Below are positions 54,307 through 63,825 of a stretch of 64,000 bases of DNA, piece after piece. How positions within the stretch are numbered: position 1 is the stretch's first letter; each line of letters opens with the position of its first letter. Origin of the DNA: a marine gamma proteobacterium HTCC2148 (GTDB lineage: Bacteria > Pseudomonadota > Gammaproteobacteria > Pseudomonadales > Halieaceae); contig DS999226.1 of assembly GCA_000156295.1 (NCBI GenBank), positions 22,549-86,548 on the forward strand. Reading direction: 5' to 3'. The notes beneath the pieces were generated by a model, which was given only the letters and a program-made list of their open reading frames with translations, was not told the origin of the DNA and searched no databases. The position numbers and the translations under genes are program-made.

Positions 54307-55554
54307 ATGTTTTTCAGACTAGCCATAAAGAGTCTCCTGAATCGCAAAGGGTCAATCATCATGACTCTGATGGCAATCAGTGTGGCGATATTTGTGTTGC
54401 TGGGCATAGAGCATATTCGCCACCAGGCGCGAGATAGCTTCGCCAGCACCGTGTCGGGTGTTGATCTCATCGTGGGAGCTAAAACCGGTAGTCTCAACCT
54501 TCTGCTGTACTCGGTATTCAGGGTGGGAACCCCCACCGACAATATCAGTTGGGCGTCCTATAAGGATATTTCCAGCAACCCAGGCGTGGCTTGGTCTGTG
54601 CCGATTTCACTGGGGGACTCACATCAGGGCTACAGGGTATTGGGAACCACCACCGCCTACTTCGAGCACTTCAGCTATGGCAACAAACGTAAGCTCTCGT
54701 TCTCGGCGGGGACGCCCTTCGATGCTACTCATAACGTTGTTCTCGGTTCAGAAGTCGCGGCAGCTCTGGGATACTCGCTGGGTGCCCAGATAATCCTATC
54801 TCATGGCATTGCCAGCACGAGTTTTACCCAGCATAAAAATCACCCCTTTCAGATAACGGGCATTCTGGATCAAACCGGTACCCCCGTTGACCAGACGATC
54901 CACGTACCTCTCTCAGGAATTGAGGCAATGCATGCCCGGGGCAGCGGGAGCCTGGGTATTGATTTACCGAAAGAGCCTCCGCAAAAGACTATTCACGAGG
55001 ACCTGACACCGGAAAGCATCACGGCATTTTTACTAGGCTTGAACTCCAAGATGATGATATTCGGCGTGCAGCGGGAAATAAACACCTATAAGAAAGAGCC
55101 CATGCTAGCCATTTTACCTGGCGTTGCGCTGTCGGAACTGTGGCAGATGGTAGGCCTTTTTGAAGATGTATTGCGCCTTATTTCAGCACTGGTCCTCGTA
55201 GCTGCGGTACTCGGACTGGGTGCCGTATTACTCGCCTCAGTCCGCGAACGCGATCATGAAATACACTTGCTCAGGGTACTGGGCGCCCCACCCTATTACC
55301 TGCTCTTACTTATCGAACTGGAAGCGCTACTGATCAGCTTATCCGGCATGCTCCTGGGCATACTTCTTTTATATCTGTGCCTGGCGCTGGTCAGCGATAA
55401 TCTGTTTGCCAGCTTCGGCCTCCATCTTAGCCCCAGCGTATTCACCAGCGACGGCTTTATGATTATGCTTGTGGTTCCTGGAGCTGCTCTACTGACAGCT
55501 GCTGTTCCCTCAATGCGAATTTATGCCCATGCCAGAGCCTATGATAACCATTAG
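54307..55554 (+). CDS. ABC transporter permease, FtsX/MacB family
   Basis: 415 residues with four transmembrane helices: N-terminal IIMTLMAISVAIFVLLGI, then a large periplasmic domain (VSGVDLIVGAKTGSLNLLLYSVF), and three C-terminal helices (ISALVLVAAVLGLGAVLLAS; LLIELEALLISLSGMLLGI; MIMLVVPGAALLTAA). This MacB-type topology works mechanically on periplasmic or membrane partners. It follows the ATPase and precedes an exported protein that may be the partner. Confidence 0.9.
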   Translation: MFFRLAIKSLLNRKGSIIMTLMAISVAIFVLLGIEHIRHQARDSFASTVSGVDLIVGAKTGSLNLLLYSVFRVGTPTDNISWASYKDISSNPGVAWSVPISLGDSHQGYRVLGTTTAYFEHFSYGNKRKLSFSAGTPFDATHNVVLGSEVAAALGYSLGAQIILSHGIASTSFTQHKNHPFQITGILDQTGTPVDQTIHVPLSGIEAMHARGSGSLGIDLPKEPPQKTIHEDLTPESITAFLLGLNSKMMIFGVQREINTYKKEPMLAILPGVALSELWQMVGLFEDVLRLISALVLVAAVLGLGAVLLASVRERDHEIHLLRVLGAPPYYLLLLIELEALLISLSGMLLGILLLYLCLALVSDNLFASFGLHLSPSVFTSDGFMIMLVVPGAALLTAAVPSMRIYAHARAYDNH

Positions 55555-55564
55555 GAAAACCGCT

Positions 55565-56056
55565 ATGATCAAACGTATTCTATTCGTGACTGTGTGCCTC
55601 AGCCTGTCCCTGCTACCCTTGCGCGTCAACGCGTGCGCCGGGCACATGTACTTTAACCCGGACGAGCTCGGTTTTGTCGGTGGCACCATTGCACGAATGG
55701 CTGGACTCGCTCCGGCAGCACCCGTGTTCGATCTTGAATACCCCCAAATGACCAAGGCAGTCATTGCCGACAACAACGAGATCCTCATTAATTATTCAAG
55801 GCCATTTTTCTCCAAGAATGTTCGCCTGACACTGAAATCCACGAACAACGTGAAACTGACGAAAACCAATTTTGAGCTGGACGACAGGAGCGGAATCATT
55901 ACTATTGGGTATCAGGTCATCGGTGCCGGTTACAACACGATTACCATGATCGTTAGTGGTGTGAACAAGGGCGAAACAGTTAGCCAAAGTGTTCAAATTT
56001 ATGTTCGCGCCATCGAGGAACTATCCGAACAGGAATTACAGGTCAGCGAGCGCTGA
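55565..56056 (+). CDS. Exported protein of the zinc-ABC operon, unknown function
   Basis: 163 residues from ATG 55565 (AGGA nine bases upstream); the longer frame from 55523 has no signal advantage. Signal peptide RILFVTVCLSLSLLPLRVNA. The mature N-terminus CAGHMYFNPDELGFVGGT offers Cys/His ligands. The second half is an Ig-like beta domain (ENIEILINYSRPFF-type strand NEILINYSRPFF; SGIITIGYQVIGAGYNTITM). No family name recognised. Located between the permease and zur, it may be the substrate-binding or effector partner of the transporter. Confidence 0.75.
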   Translation: MIKRILFVTVCLSLSLLPLRVNACAGHMYFNPDELGFVGGTIARMAGLAPAAPVFDLEYPQMTKAVIADNNEILINYSRPFFSKNVRLTLKSTNNVKLTKTNFELDDRSGIITIGYQVIGAGYNTITMIVSGVNKGETVSQSVQIYVRAIEELSEQELQVSER

Positions 56057-56083
56057 TTGTGCGAAAAAGGAAATAGGATTGCC

Positions 56084-56554
56084 ATGCATGATATGAGCAG
56101 CGTCGATTCGGTCATCGAAGAAGCGGAAATGCGTTGTAAGGAACAAGGTGCACGCCTGACTGAGAAACGCAAGCAAGTGCTTTCTGGCCTGCTGAGTTCT
56201 CCTACGGCTCTGTCTGCCTATGAACTTATGGATTTCTGCAACTCCGAGTACGAACAGGCACTACCGGCTATGTCGGTCTACAGGATTCTTGATTTTCTGC
56301 AGGAACAGCACCTGGTCCACAAGCTGAACCTTGCGAACAAATACGTCGCTTGTGCGCATATTACCTGTAACCATGACCACGGGGTCCCGCAGTTTCTAAT
56401 CTGCGGAAAATGCCAGAAAGTCGAGGAAATCAGCGTTGCCAAGTCGACGATCAATGCCCTCAGGCGTAGCGTACATGACGCGGGCTATGAGCTAGTGAGC
56501 CCTCAATTAGAAATGAACTGCATCTGCGGCGATTGCATCAAAGAAACCACCTGA
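56084..56554 (+). CDS. zur: Fur-family regulator, probable Zur
   Basis: 156 residues from ATG 56084 (AGGA five bases upstream); the frame starting at 56057 is a longer alternative. Winged-helix GARLTEKRKQVLSGLLSS and ALPAMSVYRILDFLQEQHLV, then regulatory and structural metal residues CAHITCNHDHG, CGKCQKVEE and CICGDCIK (CxxC pairs). The NHDHG-type site and the last gene position in a zinc cluster indicate the zinc sensor Zur rather than Fur. It would bind the three related palindromes in this cluster. Nothing rules out a paralogous Fur/Mur. Confidence 0.82.
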   Translation: MHDMSSVDSVIEEAEMRCKEQGARLTEKRKQVLSGLLSSPTALSAYELMDFCNSEYEQALPAMSVYRILDFLQEQHLVHKLNLANKYVACAHITCNHDHGVPQFLICGKCQKVEEISVAKSTINALRRSVHDAGYELVSPQLEMNCICGDCIKETT

Positions 56555-56657
56555 GGTCGCGCTACCTGCTCGATACTGGTAAATATCTTCCTGTCGCTGT
56601 GAAAAAAGTGGACATTCAAAACGAGTGAGCATTACAAAATGGCTCATAATCGGACTG

Positions 56658-58463
56658 TCAGTACCCGGGAAGGTCAGGTGGATTATTGGGGTTTCCATTT
56701 ACCATATGAACATCATTAGCGGCTCGTTCACCCTCATGTAGCGCACCGACCACTGTCGCTGAATGGGTGATATTTGAAGCCTCCCCAGCAAGGAACACTC
56801 TATTTTCTGCGATAGGTGCCTGCAGATCTCTGCGCTTGTTGTCAGCTCTGGACTTAAAGGTATCGACCTTGGGGTATGAATATACGCCCAATGTATAAGG
56901 GTCTGCGCCCCAATTTTGTACAAAACCCTCCAGATAGGTTTGCGTAGCCTGACCCGGAGCTTGGGGGAACGTATTATCAAGGTCTTTTAAAATGGCATTC
57001 GTAATTGCAGCATCACCGGCAACACCGCCACCGGCGGCAACTGCAATATTATTAAGTGCCACACTATTTTCCCCCATGGGATAGCACATCAAAATATGTG
57101 AAGTCGCATTTAACTTGTAATTACTGGGCGGCCAACAGGCGCCAGCGACTCCCTCGGTCACCAACCAGGCCATCTTGCCACTTTCTGTTTCCCACCAGGG
57201 AGCGCTGAAACGCATAGGCACTTTCATGCCTTTATCGATACCAATGGCGTTGTAAGCTGTGACTGTTGAACTGGGCAAGTCAGGAATGAAATCAATCATC
57301 TCAGACTGCAAGACGCCAAGCGATACCGTCACTATCACCTGTCTCGCGGCATGCATATCGCCCGCAGCGTCTACGACAATCACATCATCACCGCGAGTGT
57401 CGATACTCACTACAGGGTTGTTAAGCAGCAAATCATTATTAGCGACTACGTCATTCCACCAGATATTTTCCAACACGTCTGCGTAGCCAAGCTCTTTATC
57501 CGCAACCACTCTGATTTGCTCAGAAAGGTCCCACTCCTTGCTTTGTAGGGCCAGACTCCTCGCTCCCAGTTTATCCAGATTGGTGGCATATGAGCCGCCG
57601 GCAAAGCCCGCGTCATAAAGGTGGTAGGCGCGATGGCCAAAACCGACGCCGTATTTGTGGAGCACATCTTCAGCGAGAGATGAAGCTGAATCCTGATGCT
57701 GCCCGGGTTTCCAGTACCACTGCCAGAATGCACCTGCAGCGGTAACATCCGAATCTACGGAGCAGGGATTTAGCGCAGTGCTTGATGTCCAGCAAGTGCT
57801 TCTGCCACCGTCCATTGAGTAAACGTCGAGACCCTGGTAAGCCAGCGCATAAACAGAGTCGCCATATTTTTGCCTCACTGCTGGCCATACCGGATTTTCT
57901 CCCGCTGCCATGTAATGCTCTTCCGCTCCAAGGTCGACGCGCACATCGCCCAGCGTCTGACTCTTTACGCGACCACCGATGCGTTGGGCCGCCTCGATGA
58001 TCAACACATCATATCCAAATTCCTGAAGGGTCTTTGCAGCATACAACCCTGCACTGCCTGCACCGACAATCACTACGTCGTGAGTCGTATTTTTTATGGG
58101 GCTGAAAACAGCGGTAAGTGCTGGAATGGGAATGTCGCTATGCTTTTCGTCCCAGGACGCAACGGCTGAGGCATTCACATCAATGCGACAATTTTCATCG
58201 ACTGAGAGAGGCCCACACCATCCTTCCCAGTGGCTAAAACGCCAACCTGTATTTGGCACTCCAGCATAATTTACAAAATAGTCACCTCGTACATCATTTT
58301 CGCATGCGGTAACGTCGGCGCTAAATACTTCTAGGGTGCAGCCGAAACCCCCGGCATTAAGATCGACAATATCTCCTTCGCCCACAATCAGCAGGGGATG
58401 TTTACACGCCTGCAGGAATATCAGCAGCGTCAGAAAAGTTGAAATTCGCCACATAAAAAACAT
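56658..58463 (-). CDS. Lipoprotein flavin amine oxidase with N-terminal beta-repeat domain
   Basis: 601 residues. Lipobox FLQAC near residue 20. Residues about 28-125 form a secreted repeat-like domain (GWRFSHWEGWCGPLSVDENC), common as a module in bacterial surface proteins. Then comes a flavin-containing amine oxidase: VVIVGAGSAGLYAAKTL (GxGxxG), IIEAAQRIGGRVKS, and the C-terminal FAD motif RVFLAGEASN. Oxidation of primary or polyamines with H2O2 release is the family reaction; substrate unknown. Located between zur (convergent) and the pilin operon. Confidence 0.85.
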   Translation of the reverse strand: MFFMWRISTFLTLLIFLQACKHPLLIVGEGDIVDLNAGGFGCTLEVFSADVTACENDVRGDYFVNYAGVPNTGWRFSHWEGWCGPLSVDENCRIDVNASAVASWDEKHSDIPIPALTAVFSPIKNTTHDVVIVGAGSAGLYAAKTLQEFGYDVLIIEAAQRIGGRVKSQTLGDVRVDLGAEEHYMAAGENPVWPAVRQKYGDSVYALAYQGLDVYSMDGGRSTCWTSSTALNPCSVDSDVTAAGAFWQWYWKPGQHQDSASSLAEDVLHKYGVGFGHRAYHLYDAGFAGGSYATNLDKLGARSLALQSKEWDLSEQIRVVADKELGYADVLENIWWNDVVANNDLLLNNPVVSIDTRGDDVIVVDAAGDMHAARQVIVTVSLGVLQSEMIDFIPDLPSSTVTAYNAIGIDKGMKVPMRFSAPWWETESGKMAWLVTEGVAGACWPPSNYKLNATSHILMCYPMGENSVALNNIAVAAGGGVAGDAAITNAILKDLDNTFPQAPGQATQTYLEGFVQNWGADPYTLGVYSYPKVDTFKSRADNKRRDLQAPIAENRVFLAGEASNITHSATVVGALHEGERAANDVHMVNGNPNNPPDLPGY

Positions 58464-58535
58464 TTCAACACTTCACTCTTAACACCCTGAAATCTCGCAT
58501 CAGCCAGACCACTACCGTCAAATGCGCTCGCTTTA

Positions 58536-58847
58536 CTACTCCGCCAGTCCATCGCGCCAACCTTGAAATGCGGCATCATAAAACTTTTCATCGGTGGTCA
58601 AATCAATACACTGCACTACTGAGACTGCGGTTTCTATCACCTCTTGATCATTTAATGCTTGTAGCCCGACAACCCTTTCCATCGCGTCCTGACGTGTGAA
58701 AGTTTGCAAAGAAACCAGACCACGCGCACCTGATTCAGTAACAACCTGACACTCAAATTGGTTGTCTGGCCACTCTCGCTCGGCGAAGGCCCAATGAGCA
58801 GAAAGGCAATAGAACGTGATAACAGCGACATTTTTCAGCTTAGGCAT
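58536..58847 (-). CDS. Small exported protein of unknown function
   Basis: 103 residues. Signal peptide (VAVITFYCLSAHWAFAE), mature part of about 80 residues with cysteines in FECQVV and VVQCID that may pair. No family recognised. It lies 23 bases past the pilE stop on the same strand, so it could be the last gene of the pilus operon. No ribosome site stronger than the GG of AACCATG region. Confidence 0.6.
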   Translation of the reverse strand: MPKLKNVAVITFYCLSAHWAFAEREWPDNQFECQVVTESGARGLVSLQTFTRQDAMERVVGLQALNDQEVIETAVSVVQCIDLTTDEKFYDAAFQGWRDGLAE

Positions 58848-58870
58848 GGTTGAAACCTCGAGTAATTAGC

Positions 58871-59341
58871 TTACCAACAGGCATTAGAATCAGTCCCAGT
58901 AGCGGTTTTAGCGCCAGTTGAATCCAATATGAAGGTCGTACAGCGGCTGTCTTTGGACTGCAGTCCGCCGTTAACCGGTGTAGCGGTTAGCACATAACAA
59001 CGCTGAATGGTTCCGGCAGCGCAAATACCAGCATCGACCGTATAGAATCCATCCGCGGACGCCATAGGATCCGAAGCGAACCCGAGTTCGGTCATGTTCT
59101 GCGTATAGGTGCTGCGGTCTAACATGAACTGCTCCTGGCGATTTGCAACATCCATCAGGGCGGACATGGCGTCACTCCGGCGCCCCTTTTGCAAACTGTT
59201 TTGATAGCTTGGCAGTGCCACTGCCAGCAGTACGGCCACGATCACAACAACAAACATAAGTTCGATCAAAGTAAAACCTGCAGCGAAACGGGCCCCCGCG
59301 CCCTGCGATGGTCCGCAGGGTTTACAACGTGATTGATTCAC
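58871..59341 (-). CDS. pilE: Type IV pilus minor pilin PilE
   Basis: 156 residues from GTG 59341, which overlaps the pilY1 stop by one base. Prepilin site GFTLIELMFVVVIVAVLLAV with cleavage after Gly22 and Glu5 retained. Body LPSYQNSLQKGRRSDAMSAL and four cysteines including the C-terminal pair (DSRCTT, NACW) are typical for PilE-type minor pilins. It primes assembly of type IV pili with PilV/W/X/Y1. Confidence 0.9.
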   Translation of the reverse strand: MNQSRCKPCGPSQGAGARFAAGFTLIELMFVVVIVAVLLAVALPSYQNSLQKGRRSDAMSALMDVANRQEQFMLDRSTYTQNMTELGFASDPMASADGFYTVDAGICAAGTIQRCYVLTATPVNGGLQSKDSRCTTFILDSTGAKTATGTDSNACW

Positions 59342-62300
59342 TAATAGGCCTCCTGGAACCAGTAGTTCCCGTAAGGCCGACGAAGCGACTCAAAGACATC
59401 ACAGACACCGCCACTGCAATCAACATCACCGGGGTTATCCAAACTTGCTGCGGGCGTGCCCGGTGGCAGAAGCGCTCGAATTTTTCCGTCCTCTCCAAAG
59501 TGCACAGACAAGGTGTCTGGTATGATGCCGCCGAGATTTATAATGCCACGATCGCCATCGTACATGTCGATCACATAAAGCAAACCAGTACCGGCTTGCG
59601 GCTCGCAGACATTGATATCATCGAGTAAGCTCGACGGGGTGAAGGTCGTTGCGTAAATTCGACCATTAAGTGTGAGCGTCTTCGCGAGACTCTTTTCGCC
59701 CCCGTTGGCCAGATCCATGCGCCAGCCGTGAGACGTCTTCAGCGCCTCTTGTGCATTGGTTTTTTCAGTTTCTGTACCGTTGGACAGCAGATTTTCAGTG
59801 ATGTCGTGAAGGTCACTTTCATAGAGCGGCAGATCGCATCGGAAATCAAGAACGTCCGGATCTGAACATTCCGATGTAGTTGGCGCCTCGGTGCTGTAAG
59901 GCACTGTTTTCTGATCCCGAATCATATACAAACTGTTATCGACATCCGTTGCATTAGGATTCGTGCGATCGCCACTGCCTATCACCACGGCGTCTGATGC
60001 CTGACCATTAAAGCGAATGCGAACAACGTCTGGCGCATTAAAGAAGCGACGATCGGTTGGGTTCAGCCCTCCATTGAAATCTCCCAGCTTGGTAATGAAC
60101 CAACTATCCTGGCTTGAAGAGGGAAGCGCATTGCCGGGTAAATCTATACGCCAAACATTGCCGCCCGTGTCGCCGAAGTAAATGCGATCGGTTAACTCAT
60201 CGGCATTACTGTCCAGAACAGTGACGTCGCCAGGAACAGCATGTAACAAGCCAGGAGCAGACATATTCTTAGCGTCATTAGCTGCCGGTGTCAGGCTCCA
60301 GACCAATGCGCCGGTCTGCGCATCCACAATGAATATACCGCGCCCCTGGCTGTCGATCGTGCCTACCCCTGAGCCATCTTTGTTTGTATCGTAGCCAGCA
60401 CCGAATATCAGTACGGGTTTCGGTATACCCTCATCGTCTTTATAGCCAGAAATTCGGGTGACCACTGGTTCTGACCAGGTTTGGCCGAGCTCGCTGAACC
60501 CGCTGACGTCTTGCCCTATGCGCCACATAAATGAGGGCGTGTTTGGGCTGGTGATATCCAACGCGTAATAGGAATTACCGCCACGGCGCATGCCAAAGAA
60601 AGCCCACACTTTATCGCCGTCTGCAGACTTGATCGTCCCGTCGGCGTTAGCGTCCAAGGTATAGGCGACGGGTGTGAGGTCCATGCCATAAACATGCTCA
60701 CTGGACGTGGCGTCTCTTCGCCGAAGCGGCAATATCGAAGCCAGTTCCTTTGGGAAAAAGCCCCAGGCTTCCTGGCCATCGGAGCTCTTAAACATATGTA
60801 CAAAACCAGAATTGCTTCCCACCAACAGCCGCATGTCAGGATTTTCTGAGGTATAGCCACCGCCAGTAGCACCATAGTTAACCACCAGAGGCTGGCTGTG
60901 CAATATGTCGCCTAAAACCCAGCTGCGAGAATTACCGGTATTGTCGGTATTGGCGTCTCCTTCAGTGTTATAAGCGTCATAGCCCTGAGCCCATGCGACC
61001 TGCTTGATAAATGCTGCTTGATTGGAGGCGCCAAAAAGACTGTAAAGAGCTCCATCACTGCCAGTGCCCATTGCTGCAGCGTCGATATTGGTAGTGTTCA
61101 TCACCTCCAGGGCACCACTTTCACCCGTATTAATATAAAGCGAGCGACTGCTGGGATCGCGCGCGGCCAATAACGCTCCAACGCCTCCTTCTCCTACCGA
61201 ACCGCCATCCTGGGAAGAACCCCAAAATGTAACTGCCGTTGGCTTAATGTCGCCCGTATCGGCATCAATCGCTGCATTGCCATTAGCGTCAACTAATGAA
61301 GCCGTGCCGTTAACCACTTCGAGCCTCAACTTCTTGATGTTACCCGCCCAGTCGATGCTCTCGCGGGGCTTGAACATCGCATAAAACACTTCATCGCGAC
61401 TCTGGGTTCGAGTAAAAGTGTCAACCGCGACGGCTGGAGATGTAAAGGTAGTATCCCGGGAGAGAATGCTGACTATAGCGCCTTGAAAGGCTTCAGTGAG
61501 TTCAGCTGCACTGTCTGCGGTGTAGTACTCACCTTTGCCTTTTTCAGCGGTATCTTGAAGCAACTGCTGATCAGTAGCGAAACCGATAGTGTAGGTAATA
61601 CCAAACTGACTGCCATTGGTCGTGTCTCCGTCCAAATCGTTGGTGGCCATATATTCGGCGAGCTGAGGCATGCAATTTTTGCTGTTACCTTCTTCACTAT
61701 CATACATATCACAGTCCTTTTGAGTCAGGGTCTCTATCGCATCATTGGCCCCCCCGTCTCGACCAGGTAGACCGTCGGTCATTATGATGATGTATGTGTA
61801 AGCACAGTCCGTATTCGGTGAGACATAGTTTCCGCCGCTCATGGCCGCAGAGTCGCTCGCTGCTATATCGTAACGCCAACCCGCATAGATACCGTCACTA
61901 GCAGAGCCTGAGTACACTGGACTCTCACCGGCCAGATATCGGTACGCTTCGTAGGTGGATTCACATAATGGCGTCCAGCCAGCAGGCTCCAAAGCATCTA
62001 CAAGATTAATAAGGTTGGTGCGATTGGCTGCTGTCATGTTCTGGATAATTCGCTGGGTGACGCGTCCCCCCTCTCTGTAGTTGAATTCCAATAGTCCGAA
62101 ATCAACACTGGTATTAGTATCAATTATCGTGGTGATAACGTCTGCCGCAATGTCGATTTTAGGCCGTGGGGTTACCAGGGAATCATCGTGCCACCAGTTC
62201 ATATAATGCGATGTATAAAAGGTGTAAGCCGTGTTACCCCAACTGATATCGCCATCGACAGACCCTCCATATTCGTTGCCGTCCATTGCATTACTTTGTG

Positions 62301-63261
62301 GATAGCCATCGCCCACACCACTGCCGTTGCCTGCATTTAAGCTGTTTACATCATCAAGGCACTCCACATGGTCGGGCGTATGCACGCTATTTGAGAGTGC
62401 CGCCCAGTTTCCAGGCACCGGGGTGTCAGGCTCACAAATTTCCACGCGGGGGCCAGAAAACTGCCACTCTGTTGTGACCGTTGTAACCGGTTCTTCTAAA
62501 AGTTCAAAACAAGCATCGTAACGGTCATTATTGCCTGAGCCTGCCGGGTTAACGATGAGACGGTTCATGCCAGAAGGACAGTTGTTTCCGCTATCGTTTT
62601 GGCGATACACCCAACCTGATATGGGATCGAGGGTAGTCACCGTGTCGTAGCAGCCTTTTTCATTGCTCGGTTTGATCTTCACCCAAGTCAATGAGTTTGA
62701 AGAGCTTTGGTTGCAGTTTGCCCTGTTAGTCGATTCCACGAACACCAACTTGGGCGCAGGTGTTTCATTAGTGACCTGCTGATAACAACCAGCGTTGTTA
62801 GGCCCGGGCGGATTTCGGTAGGTCTCTCCCGCAGGACAAGCGGTGGTGCATTGCCCCTGCTGAATAGTCGAGTTCACCCAGCGCCGTGCCCGCTCTGGTG
62901 TGAATCGACCAGCGTCGCTGAGGCTGCTAAAAGAAGAAGCACAGCGATTTTTACTCGCTGAAAAATAATCGTTGCTGCCAGTACCAGGCACACTGCCGTC
63001 CGTCGACCAGTAAATACGATCGGCGGAGACGCTGGTATCATAAGTCGCGTTAGGATCATAAGGCGGGCGCTGCTGATCGATTTCATTACGCATACTTCCC
63101 GAGTCATCGAACACGATAAGTACCTTTGGCCTGGCGCCTGTTGAGGCACTGTAATCTGCTTGGTATATCTCGGTGTCGTCTGCCAACACAAAGCCCGTAA
63201 ACACTGCAAGCAACGCCAGCAGCCCCGGGGCTTTAAAGACACATAAAATCCTTTTCACCAT
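59341..63261 (-). CDS. pilY1: Type IV pilus tip adhesin PilY1
   Basis: 1306 residues from ATG 63261 (GGAGG eight bases upstream; the longer frame from 63303 is not supported). Signal LLALLAVFTGFVLAD, then a von Willebrand A domain with a MIDAS motif D52-D-S-G-S56-M, Cys-rich inserts (CTTACPAGET; NNAGCYQQV), and the PilC/PilY1 beta-propeller (PF05567) from about residue 750. The propeller contains DSNADELTDRIYFGDTGG-type calcium site residues and ends RPYGNYWFQEAY. It anchors at the pilus tip and mediates adhesion and surface sensing. Size fits the family (about 1150-1300). Confidence 0.93.
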   Translation of the reverse strand: MVKRILCVFKAPGLLALLAVFTGFVLADDTEIYQADYSASTGARPKVLIVFDDSGSMRNEIDQQRPPYDPNATYDTSVSADRIYWSTDGSVPGTGSNDYFSASKNRCASSFSSLSDAGRFTPERARRWVNSTIQQGQCTTACPAGETYRNPPGPNNAGCYQQVTNETPAPKLVFVESTNRANCNQSSSNSLTWVKIKPSNEKGCYDTVTTLDPISGWVYRQNDSGNNCPSGMNRLIVNPAGSGNNDRYDACFELLEEPVTTVTTEWQFSGPRVEICEPDTPVPGNWAALSNSVHTPDHVECLDDVNSLNAGNGSGVGDGYPQSNAMDGNEYGGSVDGDISWGNTAYTFYTSHYMNWWHDDSLVTPRPKIDIAADVITTIIDTNTSVDFGLLEFNYREGGRVTQRIIQNMTAANRTNLINLVDALEPAGWTPLCESTYEAYRYLAGESPVYSGSASDGIYAGWRYDIAASDSAAMSGGNYVSPNTDCAYTYIIIMTDGLPGRDGGANDAIETLTQKDCDMYDSEEGNSKNCMPQLAEYMATNDLDGDTTNGSQFGITYTIGFATDQQLLQDTAEKGKGEYYTADSAAELTEAFQGAIVSILSRDTTFTSPAVAVDTFTRTQSRDEVFYAMFKPRESIDWAGNIKKLRLEVVNGTASLVDANGNAAIDADTGDIKPTAVTFWGSSQDGGSVGEGGVGALLAARDPSSRSLYINTGESGALEVMNTTNIDAAAMGTGSDGALYSLFGASNQAAFIKQVAWAQGYDAYNTEGDANTDNTGNSRSWVLGDILHSQPLVVNYGATGGGYTSENPDMRLLVGSNSGFVHMFKSSDGQEAWGFFPKELASILPLRRRDATSSEHVYGMDLTPVAYTLDANADGTIKSADGDKVWAFFGMRRGGNSYYALDITSPNTPSFMWRIGQDVSGFSELGQTWSEPVVTRISGYKDDEGIPKPVLIFGAGYDTNKDGSGVGTIDSQGRGIFIVDAQTGALVWSLTPAANDAKNMSAPGLLHAVPGDVTVLDSNADELTDRIYFGDTGGNVWRIDLPGNALPSSSQDSWFITKLGDFNGGLNPTDRRFFNAPDVVRIRFNGQASDAVVIGSGDRTNPNATDVDNSLYMIRDQKTVPYSTEAPTTSECSDPDVLDFRCDLPLYESDLHDITENLLSNGTETEKTNAQEALKTSHGWRMDLANGGEKSLAKTLTLNGRIYATTFTPSSLLDDINVCEPQAGTGLLYVIDMYDGDRGIINLGGIIPDTLSVHFGEDGKIRALLPPGTPAASLDNPGDVDCSGGVCDVFESLRRPYGNYWFQEAY

Positions 63262-63321
63262 TGTACTATCCTCCACAACCTGCCTTCCGTTACAGGCGTT
63301 CACTCAAATTTCAGTACCAAT

Positions 63322-63825
63322 TTAGCCACTGCTACCAATGACGGTCTTGACGACACCCAGTTCGACTCTTGTACGGGCTTTCCCCGGAAGGTCGTGTTCT
63401 GACTTGATTCGATAAAAGTCACAGTTCAGCAGCCCAACGCTAGTGCCACCGCCAGAGGTCGGCGGCCTTGGACATGTTCGTTCGATCGATATCAGAAATA
63501 CATCTACGTCGACTGGCACATCATTGGGGTCAGTGGCCATATCGCGCAGTGGGTGCTGGGTTACCGACGCAAAAGGCGCTTCCACAACGGCCTGTCGCAT
63601 AAAAGGATCTTGCGCCGAGCCCGATTGTCCCAGGGCGGCGTAAATACCAGCCTCCGCAGCTGAGAACGATTGATAAGCATCCTGCATATTGGCTGACATG
63701 CGTAAGCCAAGCGCACTGCTGTTGGCCGCGGTCACGCTGATAAGAGTGACGACCAGCAAAAAAAGCAGAGAAGTTATCAAAGCAATCCCCTGCTCACGCG
63801 CGCTCAAAAATTTTTTTCTCGCCAT
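63322..63825 (-). CDS. pilX: Type IV pilus minor pilin PilX
   Basis: 167 residues. SAREQGIALITSLLFLLVVT gives the prepilin motif with cleavage after Gly13 and, as usual in PilX, no Glu5 in the mature helix. FSAAEAGIYAAL is the conserved PilX segment. Its ATG overlaps the pilW stop by one base. It works with PilW, PilV, PilY1 in pilus priming. Confidence 0.88.
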   Translation of the reverse strand: MARKKFLSAREQGIALITSLLFLLVVTLISVTAANSSALGLRMSANMQDAYQSFSAAEAGIYAALGQSGSAQDPFMRQAVVEAPFASVTQHPLRDMATDPNDVPVDVDVFLISIERTCPRPPTSGGGTSVGLLNCDFYRIKSEHDLPGKARTRVELGVVKTVIGSSG

